NCBI RefSeq assembly: GCF_014349235.1
Contig: NZ_JACSOH010000002.1
Location: 186,001-250,000, forward strand
DNA: 64,000 nucleotides
Source of the DNA: Cytophaga sp. FL35
GTDB taxonomy: Bacteria > Bacteroidota > Bacteroidia > Flavobacteriales > Flavobacteriaceae
Direction: 5' to 3'
The notes beneath the pieces were generated by a model. It was given only the letters and a program-made list of their open reading frames with translations, did not search any database and was not told the DNA's origin. Positions 9,399-19,386 of the stretch are shown here, one piece after another; the stretch's first letter is position 1; each line of letters opens with the position of its first letter. Position numbers and translations under genes: made by a program.

Positions 9399-10937
9399 AT
9401 GAAACTATTGATAACTAATACGAAATGGATCCTAGCAATTTTAGCAGTTGTAGGGATAGGCGCTTGTACGGACAAACTGGATGAGCCAGAACTAAACAAC
9501 AACTTTGCAGGAGGTACGGATTTTACGGATGCTTCTGGAATGATTCAATCTACCGTGGGTGCCTATGAGGCATTTTATTCCAGAGGTTGGGAACAGCCAT
9601 TGATCATAGCCGTTCGTGGAGATGATGTAAATGCAGGAGGTCTGGGTGACCAACCCGAATTTTCCGAGATGGATAAATTCAACTACAGTAAAGACCACTG
9701 GATGGTCAACTCCCTATGGGAAAATATTTATGCCGATGTGATATCTGCACATACGGCCATGGAACAAATTACACGTTACCAAGAGTTCGGAAATGAGTCG
9801 GAAATTGCTTTGGGAAACCAATACATAGCTGAAATTCAGGTGTTGAGAGCGATGATGTTGTTTCAGATATCCCAAGTATACGGGGATGTATTTATTCCTG
9901 AATCTTCGGATACGGAACTGCTATTGGAACTTGAGAGTGTACCTTCCAAAACAGAGGTGATGCAACATATCTCCGATCAGATGGATTTGGCCATTCCATT
10001 ACTTCCAAATGTACGCCCTAACGAACGCACTGATCTAGAAGGCGGGGTTACCAGATTTACAGCTCTTGCCGTGAAGGCATTGGCCAACCAAGAATTGGAA
10101 AATTACCAAGTTGTTGCAGATGCTACGGGTCAAATCGTCTCCTCTGGCAAATTCAGCCTATACCCAGATTACTATGAGCTTTTTAAAACTCCGGGGAAAT
10201 TAAGCGATGAAAGTATTTTAGACCTTCAATATTCAGATTTTAATCAAGGTGAAGGTGATAGATTCGCCCATCTGTACGCCCCCTACGGGCCACAAAACTG
10301 GACTCCGGCAGTAGAAGGTAGTAATAGCGGATGGGGCTTTTTTGAGCCTAGCTTTAAATTTATAAAGTTCATGTTAGATCGAGGTGAGACGGTTCGATTA
10401 GAAACCAGCGTGCTTTTTACTGATGAAGGCATTGCCCAATTACAATCGGATCCTGATTATAGCACCTTACCGTCATTTGTTAGCAAAACGACCCGAGATG
10501 GGGATGTAATCAATGATTTTGCCCGCGCCTTATTCTCTAGCGGAAAACACTATTTACCTTCCAACCAATTAATAGAAGGTAGAACAGCCTATGGCAGTAA
10601 TAAGAACTATCCGGTAATAAGGTATGCCGAAATCCTGTTGATGTATGCCGAAGCACTTACCCAAGGTGCCTCGGGAAATGCCCTATCTGCTGACCAAGCT
10701 GTAAATTTAGTTAGGGAAAGAGCAGGAATGCCTCCATTAAGCGGTGTGACGTTAGACGACGTCATAGATGAAAAATTCGCGGAATTATCTATGGAGTGGG
10801 GAAAAAGGTACTATGACCTCATCCGCTTAAATAGATTTGATGAGCTCAACTATGATGGTCGCACTTTTACGGAGGCAAAAACCTATTTACCCTATCCTCA
10901 GGCACAGATAGACCAGTTTCCCATCCTAGGAAATTAA
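9399..10937 (+). CDS. SusD/RagB-family glycan-binding lipoprotein (PUL1)
   Basis: 512 residues with lipobox Cys23 (VVGIGAC), so a surface lipoprotein. The TPR-rich SusD fold is supported by the conserved C-terminal signatures YPVIRYAEILLMYAEAL and WGKRYYDLIRL. It forms the hinged lid of the preceding SusC barrel. The 12-bp spacing to susC and 23-bp spacing to the next lipoprotein support one operon. Confidence 0.95.
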   Translation: MKLLITNTKWILAILAVVGIGACTDKLDEPELNNNFAGGTDFTDASGMIQSTVGAYEAFYSRGWEQPLIIAVRGDDVNAGGLGDQPEFSEMDKFNYSKDHWMVNSLWENIYADVISAHTAMEQITRYQEFGNESEIALGNQYIAEIQVLRAMMLFQISQVYGDVFIPESSDTELLLELESVPSKTEVMQHISDQMDLAIPLLPNVRPNERTDLEGGVTRFTALAVKALANQELENYQVVADATGQIVSSGKFSLYPDYYELFKTPGKLSDESILDLQYSDFNQGEGDRFAHLYAPYGPQNWTPAVEGSNSGWGFFEPSFKFIKFMLDRGETVRLETSVLFTDEGIAQLQSDPDYSTLPSFVSKTTRDGDVINDFARALFSSGKHYLPSNQLIEGRTAYGSNKNYPVIRYAEILLMYAEALTQGASGNALSADQAVNLVRERAGMPPLSGVTLDDVIDEKFAELSMEWGKRYYDLIRLNRFDELNYDGRTFTEAKTYLPYPQAQIDQFPILGN

Positions 10938-10960
10938 CAACATAACTCAACTCAAATAAT

Positions 10961-12754
10961 ATGAAAACATTTAATAATATTCTGCTGGGCCTTATAGGCT
11001 TGCTTGTCTTGAATTCCTGTGAGCAAGGTATTGACTCCTTGACAGAAGTTGACCCGGGCCCTGATACTACGGCACCCTCAGTACAAATAAGTTCCCCCTC
11101 TGAGGGGGCGGCCGTTAAAGTCAACGAAGAATTGGCCACCATTACCATCCAATTTGAAGCACAAGATGATATTGAGCTAGGCTCCGTAGAGGTATGGCTG
11201 AACGGAGTACGATTAAGTACCTATAACAATTTTGTAGATTATCGTAAGCTTATAGTTGACGACTTGGTTTACGACCAACTGGCAGATGGTTCCCACGAAC
11301 TTTCGGTAGTCGCTACGGACCTTGACGGGAAAAGCACCACAGAAACCGTAAATTTCACGAAGGAACCGGCTTACATCTCCAAATACGACGGAGAACTTCT
11401 GTACATGCCCTTTGACGGAGGTTTTGTAGACCTTTTAAGCTTTGAAGAAGCCGCCCAAAATGGCACTCCTCTTACCAGTGAAGAGACTTTAGCGGGCAGC
11501 GGTTCTTACTTAGGTGCGGAAGGCGCCTATTTAACCCTAGATCCAGAGCGATTTAAAAATGCCGAATTCAGTGCTATTTTTTGGCTTAAGTTAAATGCCG
11601 TACCGGATCGGGCAGGTATTTTGGCCATGAGTCCGCCATTGAACGAAACCGGAGGAAATGTACTTACTAGCGGATTCCGTCTATTCCGTGAAAATTCTAA
11701 TGGAAATCAGAAAATAGTACTAAATGTAGGAACGGGAGACTCAAACACACCCCTGAATGGTTGGGAAGTCGCAGAGGTTGACCCAAATAGGGATGAGTGG
11801 GTAAATATTGCCATTTCCATCTCTCAAACAAATTCTACACTTTTTATAGACGGGCAACTCGTAAGAATTGACGAAATTTCCGGTATTGACTGGACGGACG
11901 TTAATGTACTTTCCATCATGTCCGGCGCACCTAATTTTTCTGGATGGAATCATTTATCAGACCAAAGTATGATGGATGAACTCCGGATATTTGACAGAGC
12001 CATCAGCCAAGAAGAAGTCCAACAAATTATTATGGATGATTCTGGAATTGTGATTTCAGATTACCCACCGACTTTCAATGGTGAAAAGTTCTACATGCCA
12101 TTCGATGGCGATTATAAAAACCTATTTACCGATACCGAGGCAGACATTGTTGGTGATCCCAAATTTGCAGCAGAAGGTGCAGCGGGTAATGACGCCTATG
12201 CTGGAGCCGAAGGTTCCTACCTCACCTACCCTTCCACTGGTTTAACCTCCGATACCTTTAGTGCTACTTTCTGGTACAAGGTAAATCCTGAACCGGGCCG
12301 AGCAGGTATTTTGGTTGCCGGGCCGGAAGACACTGAAAAAGAAGGTTATCCAGACGTGCAAAACTTGCGTACCAGTGGTTTCCGATTCTTGAGGGAAGGA
12401 GATGCTACAAGACAAATCTTTAAATTGAACGTAGGAACAGGAGATGCAGAAGTTTGGGTAGACGGTGGGGATGCCGCCGCTTTTGACCCTACAGGATCCG
12501 GATGGGTTCACATGGCCATTACCATTTCAGAAAATACGGCCACCATTTATTTTGACGGAGAGGCAGTGGCCTCCAATACGCTAAGCGCACCATTGGATTG
12601 GGCCGGATGCGACCTCTTCTCCATTGGCTCTGGAGCTCCCAGATTTACAGAATGGGGGCACCTATCAGACCAAAGTTTTATCGATGAGCTACGCTTTTTT
12701 GATAAAGCTTTAACACCTGAAGAAATTCAAGCAATAAGAAATCAAGATTTATAA
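10961..12754 (+). CDS. Surface lipoprotein with Ig-like and two LamG/ConA-like domains (PUL1)
   Basis: 597 residues with lipobox Cys20 (LVLNSC). After a flexible DPGPDTTAP linker comes an Ig-like region (about 38-130), then two related concanavalin-A/LamG-like modules (about 145-355 and 375-595). They look like an internal duplication: both contain HLSDQS followed by a DELR-F-DxA segment, and both contain LTSGFR- or LRTSGFR-like strands with NVGTGD. No catalytic motif is seen. Position directly after SusD, where SusE/SusF-type surface glycan-binding proteins usually sit, suggests a glycan-binding role. LamG domains can also belong to enzymes, so the non-catalytic role is inferred. Confidence 0.8.
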   Translation: MKTFNNILLGLIGLLVLNSCEQGIDSLTEVDPGPDTTAPSVQISSPSEGAAVKVNEELATITIQFEAQDDIELGSVEVWLNGVRLSTYNNFVDYRKLIVDDLVYDQLADGSHELSVVATDLDGKSTTETVNFTKEPAYISKYDGELLYMPFDGGFVDLLSFEEAAQNGTPLTSEETLAGSGSYLGAEGAYLTLDPERFKNAEFSAIFWLKLNAVPDRAGILAMSPPLNETGGNVLTSGFRLFRENSNGNQKIVLNVGTGDSNTPLNGWEVAEVDPNRDEWVNIAISISQTNSTLFIDGQLVRIDEISGIDWTDVNVLSIMSGAPNFSGWNHLSDQSMMDELRIFDRAISQEEVQQIIMDDSGIVISDYPPTFNGEKFYMPFDGDYKNLFTDTEADIVGDPKFAAEGAAGNDAYAGAEGSYLTYPSTGLTSDTFSATFWYKVNPEPGRAGILVAGPEDTEKEGYPDVQNLRTSGFRFLREGDATRQIFKLNVGTGDAEVWVDGGDAAAFDPTGSGWVHMAITISENTATIYFDGEAVASNTLSAPLDWAGCDLFSIGSGAPRFTEWGHLSDQSFIDELRFFDKALTPEEIQAIRNQDL

Positions 12755-12807
12755 AACAGTTGAGTTGTTAGCTTATGTTAGTTAATTTCAATGTAAATAG
12801 CATCTTT

Positions 12808-14166
12808 ATGAGGTTATTTATCTTAGCAATGGCCATCACATCGTTGTTAGTTGGTTGCGGTGGCCATTCTTCTAAAAAAGAAAAAGTAGCAGAGACATCG
12901 GCCACGAATGCCGACATGACCAATGAACAATTGTTAGACTCTGTTCAGCGACAGACCTTTGATTATTTCTGGGGCGGTGCAGAACCGGTTTCCGGCCTTG
13001 CCCGAGAACGGATTCATATGGATAATATTTATCCGGCGCATGATAAGGACATCATCACTATTGGTGGCTCCGGTTTTGGCCTTATGGCCATACTTGTAGG
13101 TGTAGAAAGAGATTTTATCACTCGCGAACAAGCTTTGGAACGATATGAAAAAGCCATCGACTTTCTCGCAAAAGCGGATAGATTTTACGGTGCCTGGCCC
13201 CATTGGCTTACCCCTGATGGAAAAATGACCCCTTTCAGCCAAAAAGACAATGGCGGAGACCTCGTTGAAACGGCCTTTCTGGTTCAAGGGATGCTTACCG
13301 TCAAAGAATATTTCAAAGATGGAAACGAGCGCGAAAAGAAGCTCGCCCAGAAGATTCAAAAGCTTTGGGAAGAAGTTGAGTGGGATTGGTACACCAAAGG
13401 AGGCGAAAACGTTCTATACTGGCACTGGTCTCCCGAATACGAGTGGGAAATGAATTTTCCCGTTGGTGGTTATAATGAAGCGCTGATCATGTACATTTTG
13501 GCAGCGGCCTCACCCACCCACTCTATTAACAAGGAGGTATATGAGGAGGGTTGGGCCCTTGGCGGTGAAATTGCCAAGGATACCGTGTACTACGGACTGG
13601 AGACAGAACTAAACCATTATGAGCATGACAAGGCTCCAGTAGGCCCAATGTTCTGGGCACACTATTCCTACTTGGGTCTAGACCCTAATGGACTTACGGA
13701 CCAATATGCGGATTACTGGAAATTGAATGTCAATCACACGCTCATTCAATACAAACATGCAGTAGAAAATCCCAGTAATTTTGAAGGATATGGTGAAAAC
13801 CTTTGGGGATTGACCTCTAGCTATTCCATAAAGGGGTATGCAGGGCACCGGCCTGATCAAGACCTCGGAGTTATTTCTCCCACTGCTGCCCTTTCTTCCA
13901 TGCCCTATGCCCCTGAAGAAAGTCAGCAATTCTTAAGGCACCTTTATACCGAACAAGATTCGTTAATAGGAAAATATGGACCCTACGATGCGTTTAGCCT
14001 AGAGCACGATTGGTATTTACCTAGGTATTTGGCGATTGACCAAGGACCTATTCCCGTTATGATAGAAAATTACAGAAGCGGCCTTTTCTGGAAGCTTTTT
14101 ATGGAAAATGAAGACCTTAAAAGGGGATTGGACAAACTTGGTTTTTCTTATAAGATGAGAAAATGA
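12808..14166 (+). CDS. GH144-like (glycoamylase-domain) lipoprotein, copy 1
   Basis: About 452 residues. ATG 12808 gives a clean lipoprotein signal with Cys17 (MAITSLLVGC); an in-frame ATG at 12775 would add 11 residues. The whole mature protein matches the 'glucoamylase family' (alpha/alpha)6-barrel fold now placed in GH144. Landmarks are QTFDYFWGGAEPVSGLARER, GGSGFGLMAILVGVER, FYGAWPHWL, DNGGDLVETAFLVQG, LYWHWSP, GGYNEALI, FWAHYSYLGLDPNG and WGLTSSYS. Characterised GH144 members are endo-beta-1,2-glucanases and a sophorohydrolase, so beta-1,2-glucan cleavage is the best guess; the exact substrate is unproven. The stop overlaps the start of copy 2 by 4 bp (ATGA), implying translational coupling. 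Confidence 0.85.
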   Translation: MRLFILAMAITSLLVGCGGHSSKKEKVAETSATNADMTNEQLLDSVQRQTFDYFWGGAEPVSGLARERIHMDNIYPAHDKDIITIGGSGFGLMAILVGVERDFITREQALERYEKAIDFLAKADRFYGAWPHWLTPDGKMTPFSQKDNGGDLVETAFLVQGMLTVKEYFKDGNEREKKLAQKIQKLWEEVEWDWYTKGGENVLYWHWSPEYEWEMNFPVGGYNEALIMYILAAASPTHSINKEVYEEGWALGGEIAKDTVYYGLETELNHYEHDKAPVGPMFWAHYSYLGLDPNGLTDQYADYWKLNVNHTLIQYKHAVENPSNFEGYGENLWGLTSSYSIKGYAGHRPDQDLGVISPTAALSSMPYAPEESQQFLRHLYTEQDSLIGKYGPYDAFSLEHDWYLPRYLAIDQGPIPVMIENYRSGLFWKLFMENEDLKRGLDKLGFSYKMRK

Positions 14167-15590
14167 AAGAGTTTTGCTTCTCCATCTTTATAGTCATTTT
14201 ACTATTTTCCTGCTCTGGGGACGATGGCGCAGCCCCTATTGGTGAATCTGAACTACCAGAAAGCCCTATTGAAACTCCCACCGAAGAGGAAGAGGATGAT
14301 GACACAGAGGAAGTTGAAGACGAGACTCCTGTAGATATTTCCGATGAAGAACTTTTAGATTTCACCCAAAAGGAAACCTTTAAATATTTTTGGGATTACG
14401 CCCAAACCGAATCTGGTTGCGCTCGGGAACGCTTTCATCCTAACGAGCCCCTTAATGACCCCAATACCGTTACCATTGGTGGTACAGGTTTTGGTCTTAT
14501 GGCCATTATTGTAGGTGTAGAGCGAGGTTTTATCTCACGATCAGATGCCACAGGAAGATTAACAAAGATGCTCGATTTCCTGGATAATGCCGACCGTTTT
14601 CACGGTGCATGGCCCCATTGGCTCGATGGTACCACTGGCAAGGTAAGACCTTTTAGCGAGAAGGATAATGGAGCCGATTTGGTAGAAACAGCTTTTCTAG
14701 CTCAAGGTTTGATTTGTATTCAAGAATATTTTAAAAATGGCACTGAAGAAGAGCAACTTATTTCCCAAGAAGCGGAAGCCCTTTGGACAGGTGTTGAATG
14801 GAATTGGTTTACCCAGAATCAAAACACCTTATACTGGCATTGGAATCCTGATTTTGGTTTTGATATAGGTCTAGAACTTAAAGGCTATAATGAAGTGCTG
14901 ATTACTTACGTGATGGCGGCGGCTTCAGAAAACTTCGGAATCGGAAAACAGGTATACGATAATGGGTGGGCATCCAATGGAAGTATCGTAAGTAGTGCTA
15001 CGGCCTACGGCCTTCCCCTTTGGGTGGACCATGCCGGAAATGCCCCTAAGGGCGGGCCTTTATTTTGGGCACACTATTCTTATCTAGGCCTAAACCCAAA
15101 CGGGCTTTCGGATGCTTACAACAACTATTGGGACGTAAACGTCAACCATTCTAAAATCAACTACAATTACTGTGTAGAAAATCCAAAGAAATTTGCTGAT
15201 TACGGGGAAGATTGCTGGGGACTTACTGCAAGTTATTCGAGGAATACCGATGGCAGTCTGGGCTACAATGCCCATAGTCCGTCCAATGATACAGGTATCA
15301 TTTCCCCAACGGCGGCTATAAGTTCGATTCCATACACACCAACAGAATCCCTAAATGCCTTACGTTATTTTTATTCCCATAAGGACAAATTAGTAGGGCC
15401 AGCAGGATTCTACGATGCTTTTAGCCCTGAACATGACTTTTGGGTGGCAGAAGCTTACTTGGCAATTGACCAAGGCCCCATCATCATCATGATAGAAAAC
15501 CATCGCAGTGGCCTATTGTGGAATTTATTCATGCAAAATCCATCCATACAAAAAGGGCTGGATGCCTTAGGTTTCACCTATTCAATTTAA
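14163..15590 (+). CDS. GH144-like (glycoamylase-domain) lipoprotein, copy 2
   Basis: 475 residues with lipobox Cys17 (VILLFSC), then an unusually acidic Glu/Asp/Pro/Thr linker (about 25-58), probably a surface tether. The catalytic domain is a diverged paralogue of the preceding gene, sharing TFKYFWDYAQTESGCARERF, GGTGFGLMAIIVGVERGF, HGAWPHWL, DNGADLVETAFLAQGL, LYWHWNP, GYNEVLI, HYSYLGLNPNGLSDAY and SPTAAISSIPYTP. It contains several extra Cys not seen in copy 1. Two tandem, non-identical copies suggest a division of labour, for example endo and exo action on the same glucan; this is inference. The sulfatase start follows after 12 bp. Confidence 0.85.
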   Translation: MKEFCFSIFIVILLFSCSGDDGAAPIGESELPESPIETPTEEEEDDDTEEVEDETPVDISDEELLDFTQKETFKYFWDYAQTESGCARERFHPNEPLNDPNTVTIGGTGFGLMAIIVGVERGFISRSDATGRLTKMLDFLDNADRFHGAWPHWLDGTTGKVRPFSEKDNGADLVETAFLAQGLICIQEYFKNGTEEEQLISQEAEALWTGVEWNWFTQNQNTLYWHWNPDFGFDIGLELKGYNEVLITYVMAAASENFGIGKQVYDNGWASNGSIVSSATAYGLPLWVDHAGNAPKGGPLFWAHYSYLGLNPNGLSDAYNNYWDVNVNHSKINYNYCVENPKKFADYGEDCWGLTASYSRNTDGSLGYNAHSPSNDTGIISPTAAISSIPYTPTESLNALRYFYSHKDKLVGPAGFYDAFSPEHDFWVAEAYLAIDQGPIIIMIENHRSGLLWNLFMQNPSIQKGLDALGFTYSI

Positions 15591-15602
15591 AAAATCTACA
15601 TT

Positions 15603-17264
15603 GTGCTTTTTCATAAAATACAACTGAATCTCCCTGTCAGGTATTTTCTTCTATTTCTGTTGCTTATTTCAGCCTGCAAACAACGAGAAGAACCCCTTGC
15701 CGAAAAAAAAGAAGAAAGACCGAATATTATTTTTATGATGGCAGATGACCATGCCCTACAAGCCATTAGCGCCTACGGTCACCCAATCAGCCAATTGGCG
15801 CCTACTCCAAATATCGACAGGCTGGCAAAAAACGGGGCCCTTTTTACCCACAGTTATGTGACCAACTCTATCTGTGGCCCCAGTAGGGCCGTGATCCTTA
15901 CCGGAAAACACAGTCACCTTAACGGGTTCAGGCAAAATGGAGATCAATTTGATGGGAACCAGCCTACCCTACCAAAAATGCTCCAAACCGTAGGCTACCA
16001 AACCGCCATTTTTGGAAAATGGCATTTGCATGGGCACCCAAAAGGCTTTGACCATTGGAAAATAATTGTGGATCAAGGAAATTATTATAATCCGGATTTT
16101 ATAGCTAACGGCGATACCACGAGAATAGAAGGCTATGCTACGGATATAATTACGAACGATGCATTGGACTGGCTCCAAAACAAACGAAAAGATTCAGTTC
16201 CCTTCTTTATGATGGTCCACCACAAGGCACCCCATCGCAATTGGATGCCTGCCCTGCGGCATTTAAACAAATACGACTCCGTAACCTTTCCATTACCGGA
16301 AACCTATTTTCCCAAATTGGAAAATCAACCTGCCGCCGAAGCCCAACTTCAGACCATTTATGAGGATATGTATGAAGGGCACGATTTAAAATTAAGCAAG
16401 GAATTCGGGAGCACGGAACTGGCCCACAATCCATGGACGACCGATTTTGAAAGAATGTCCCCGGAACAACGAAAAATTTGGGATACTGCTTACCTCCAAA
16501 AAAACAATTCTTTTTGGGAAGCTGACCTGCACGGGGAGGAATTGGCAAGATGGAAAGGACAACGTTACTTACAGGATTACATGGCTACCATAGCCTCAGT
16601 AGACGAAGGCGTAGGAAAACTGTTGGATTATCTGGACACGAATGGACTAGCTGAAAACACCTTGGTCATCTATACCTCCGATCAAGGTTTCTATATGGGT
16701 GAAAAAGGAATGTTCGATAAGCGATTTATGTACGAAACCTCATTTGGCACCCCTCTGCTCATGCAATTGCCCAATAGAATTGAAGCGGGCACCAAAGTTA
16801 ATGGCTTGGTACAAAATCTGGACTTTGCCCAAACCATGTTGGATTACGCGGATAATTCGGAATTAGGAAATGAGATGCAGGGAAAATCGTTGAGACCACT
16901 ACTAGATGGTAGTATTTCCGATGATAATTTTAGGGATGTGGTCTATTACCATTACTATGATTACCCCGCCTTTCACATGGTCAAAAAACATTATGGTATT
17001 AGGACCAAGCGCTATAAACTGATCCACTTTTATGACGATATAAACCAGTGGGAATTTTATGATTTACATAATGACTCATTGGAGCTTCACAATAAAATAG
17101 AAGACCCTGCATATTCAAAGGTAATTACACAATTACATGCAAAATTGGACAGTGTACAAAAAGCGTATGGAGTTACCGAAAAAGAATTTGAAAAAGCCCC
17201 GAAAGAAACTATAGAACGGGCTGAAAAACAATTTAAAAGATTAAGGGGCCAAGCGATACGCTAA
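15603..17264 (+). CDS. Formylglycine-dependent sulfatase (S1 family), lipoprotein
   Basis: 553 residues starting at GTG. The signal ends at lipobox Cys25 (LLLISAC). The alkaline-phosphatase-fold sulfatase core is clear: metal-binding MADDH (about 46-50), the formylglycine motif Cys91-Gly-Pro-Ser-Arg followed by AVILTGKH, then HKAPHRNW and the distal TSDQGFYMGEKGMFDKR. The CxPSR motif needs the anaerobic-or-aerobic formylglycine maturase encoded elsewhere. It hydrolyses sulfate esters; substrate and S1 subfamily cannot be assigned here. Being last in the PUL1 operon it implies that the PUL1 glycan is sulfated, which is unusual for a beta-1,2-glucan and makes the substrate question interesting. 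Confidence 0.9.
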   Translation: MLFHKIQLNLPVRYFLLFLLLISACKQREEPLAEKKEERPNIIFMMADDHALQAISAYGHPISQLAPTPNIDRLAKNGALFTHSYVTNSICGPSRAVILTGKHSHLNGFRQNGDQFDGNQPTLPKMLQTVGYQTAIFGKWHLHGHPKGFDHWKIIVDQGNYYNPDFIANGDTTRIEGYATDIITNDALDWLQNKRKDSVPFFMMVHHKAPHRNWMPALRHLNKYDSVTFPLPETYFPKLENQPAAEAQLQTIYEDMYEGHDLKLSKEFGSTELAHNPWTTDFERMSPEQRKIWDTAYLQKNNSFWEADLHGEELARWKGQRYLQDYMATIASVDEGVGKLLDYLDTNGLAENTLVIYTSDQGFYMGEKGMFDKRFMYETSFGTPLLMQLPNRIEAGTKVNGLVQNLDFAQTMLDYADNSELGNEMQGKSLRPLLDGSISDDNFRDVVYYHYYDYPAFHMVKKHYGIRTKRYKLIHFYDDINQWEFYDLHNDSLELHNKIEDPAYSKVITQLHAKLDSVQKAYGVTEKEFEKAPKETIERAEKQFKRLRGQAIR

Positions 17265-17279
17265 GCCCCTCTTCTAAGT

Positions 17280-19376
17280 CTATTTTTGAGCAGTGATCAC
17301 CCCAACCTCAGCAAAAGAGGCTCGATAATCATCGCCGTCTACCATAACGCCTTTTAATTTAATATATCGGGCAGTGGCAGGATTAAAGTTTATCGTCTGA
17401 AGAATTCGGTTATTGACCACATTCCCAAACTCTCCTTTACTCACCGTTTTAAAATTACGACCATCCGTACTAACGGAAAATTCATAATCCGTAACAATTC
17501 CGAAAGGATATCTATCTTGAATAGGTAAATACGTAAAACCAGTAAGGGAATAGGTTTTTCCTAAATCTATTACAATTTCTTGAGGGGACTTTGCTCCGGC
17601 TTCGGTAGCCCACGAAGAATTTGGATTTTCGTCAATCAGCTTATGGGCATCTTCCAATTTACCGGAAGAAACGTTCACCACTTTCCAATCAGACTTTGGA
17701 ATATCCAAATATGTCAACTGGGTTTCAGATTGGTCTCCTGTTTCTGCATCATACCCAATGGTCTTTAGAGTGGTTGCCTCGGTTACCATAAAAGGTTCTG
17801 TGTACCTATTGCTCTTGTTAGTAGGTTCGCTACCATCCAACGTATAGAAGATTTCCACATTGTCATCGGCAACGGATAGCGTAACAGTACCCTCTCGATC
17901 CCTAGAAATATCCGGGGCGGTCAAGAAATTAGGCGCTCTGTAGAGTTCGATATTATTGATAACCAATGGACCTTTGGATTCCAAAAAGTCAACTCTAAGC
18001 TTGGAAGCTTTTACGGTATCAAAACGTAAAATACGCTTGTTCCCAATCGTAGTCTGCTCGTCAATTTTTTGCCAAACACCATCTACTTCGGCTTCTACCG
18101 AAAATTTGATAACACGCTGCCCTAAAGGAATATATTCCTGTATAAGAATTCGGTTTACTTCGGTAGGCTCCTTAAATTCAAAAGTGAGGGATGCATTGGT
18201 CACGCCTTCATTGGTGGCCCAATACGAGTTTTCATCGCCGTCGTTTACGTTTTCGGCCATGTAGGAATCACTATTACCTCTTACATCGGTAGCTGTAACG
18301 GTAACTCCCTTGGCCAACTCCGTAGCAAAATCCTTATCAATCTGCTTCTTTAAAGCCAACAGTTGTTTTTCATCCGTTTCATGCACTAAGCCCCTAGTAT
18401 CAACAGGAAGGTTCAAAAGAAAACTCCCGTTTCTACCAATGGACTCATAATACGTCTGTACCAAACGGGCCAAGCTCTTTACTTGATGATCTTCCCGTGG
18501 ATGGTAATACCAACCCGGACGTATAGAGGTATTTACTTCTGCAGGCAACCAATGGGTTCCATCTTGGTGACCGGAACGTAGCTCTTTGTATCTAGGCCAC
18601 CCGGGATAAATTTCATCCCTTCTCATGATGCTCCAGTTGGTTTCATTGGCAAAACCTTCCTCTGTTCCAACCCAACGTATATCTGGTCCACCATCACTAA
18701 AAATCACGGCATTGGGTTGTAGTTCGCGAACAATTTCAGTTACCTTGTCCCACTCGTAATACGTTTTATTATCAATTTTTCGCTCCTCATTGGCACCTCC
18801 GTAATAACCGGTTCCACCGTTGGCACCATCGAACCAAACTTCAAAAACCTCTCCGTAATTGGTTAAAAGCTCCCGTAATTGTTCATGGTACCGAGCTACA
18901 TATTCCGGTTTGCCATAATCCGCGTCATTACGGTCCCAAGGAGAGAGATACACTCCGAATTTTAAACCGAATTCTTCACAGGCCTCGGATAGGTCTTTTA
19001 CTAAATCTCCTTTTCCGTCTTTCCAAGGGGAATTTTTAACGGAGTGCTCCGTAGTCTTGGTTGGCCAAAGGCAAAATCCATCGTGGTGTTTGGCGGTGAT
19101 GATAATACCCTTCATACCTGCTTCTTTAGCGATTCTGGCCCATTGTCTAACATCCAATTCGGTTGGATTGAAAGTTTCAGGAGATTCGCCTCCCAGACCC
19201 CATTCCATATCGGTAAAGGTGTTCATGTTAAAATGAACGAAGGCGTAATATTCCAAATCATGCCACGCCAGTTGTCTTTCTGAAGGTAGGGGACCTACTG
19301 GTTTTGGAGGCTCCACTGTCTTACAAGAAAACAGAAGGCCAAAAATTGCAATTGCGATTAGTTTGGTTTTGATCAT
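17280..19376 (-). CDS. GH29 alpha-L-fucosidase with two CBM32-like domains, lipoprotein
   Basis: 698 residues with lipobox Cys18 (FGLLFSC). The GH29 barrel covers about 30-345 (FVHFNMNTFTDMEWG, IIITAKHHDGFCLWPTK, GVYLSPWDRN). The likely nucleophile is Asp183 in VWFDGANGGTG. Next come an F5/8 type C (CBM32-like) module (about 355-480), a chitobiase-type C-terminal domain (about 485-570, IFYTLDGSEPTNKS) and a second F5/8C module (about 575-698). It removes terminal L-fucose, probably from complex glycans at the cell surface. It is the last gene of the minus-strand fucose operon and converges on the PUL1 sulfatase across 15 bp. Confidence 0.9.
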   Translation of the reverse strand: MIKTKLIAIAIFGLLFSCKTVEPPKPVGPLPSERQLAWHDLEYYAFVHFNMNTFTDMEWGLGGESPETFNPTELDVRQWARIAKEAGMKGIIITAKHHDGFCLWPTKTTEHSVKNSPWKDGKGDLVKDLSEACEEFGLKFGVYLSPWDRNDADYGKPEYVARYHEQLRELLTNYGEVFEVWFDGANGGTGYYGGANEERKIDNKTYYEWDKVTEIVRELQPNAVIFSDGGPDIRWVGTEEGFANETNWSIMRRDEIYPGWPRYKELRSGHQDGTHWLPAEVNTSIRPGWYYHPREDHQVKSLARLVQTYYESIGRNGSFLLNLPVDTRGLVHETDEKQLLALKKQIDKDFATELAKGVTVTATDVRGNSDSYMAENVNDGDENSYWATNEGVTNASLTFEFKEPTEVNRILIQEYIPLGQRVIKFSVEAEVDGVWQKIDEQTTIGNKRILRFDTVKASKLRVDFLESKGPLVINNIELYRAPNFLTAPDISRDREGTVTLSVADDNVEIFYTLDGSEPTNKSNRYTEPFMVTEATTLKTIGYDAETGDQSETQLTYLDIPKSDWKVVNVSSGKLEDAHKLIDENPNSSWATEAGAKSPQEIVIDLGKTYSLTGFTYLPIQDRYPFGIVTDYEFSVSTDGRNFKTVSKGEFGNVVNNRILQTINFNPATARYIKLKGVMVDGDDYRASFAEVGVITAQK

Positions 19377-19386
19377 GGTAATTGGA

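Noticed and set aside
12934-13359. 141-codon minus-strand frame inside the first GH144-like gene
   Set aside because: Antisense shadow of a well-supported gene; no recognisable protein features.
17244-17272. AGGGGC/GCCCCT inverted repeat at the sulfatase 3' end
   Set aside because: Mostly inside the coding sequence, short stem with a long loop and no T-run; not listed as a terminator.
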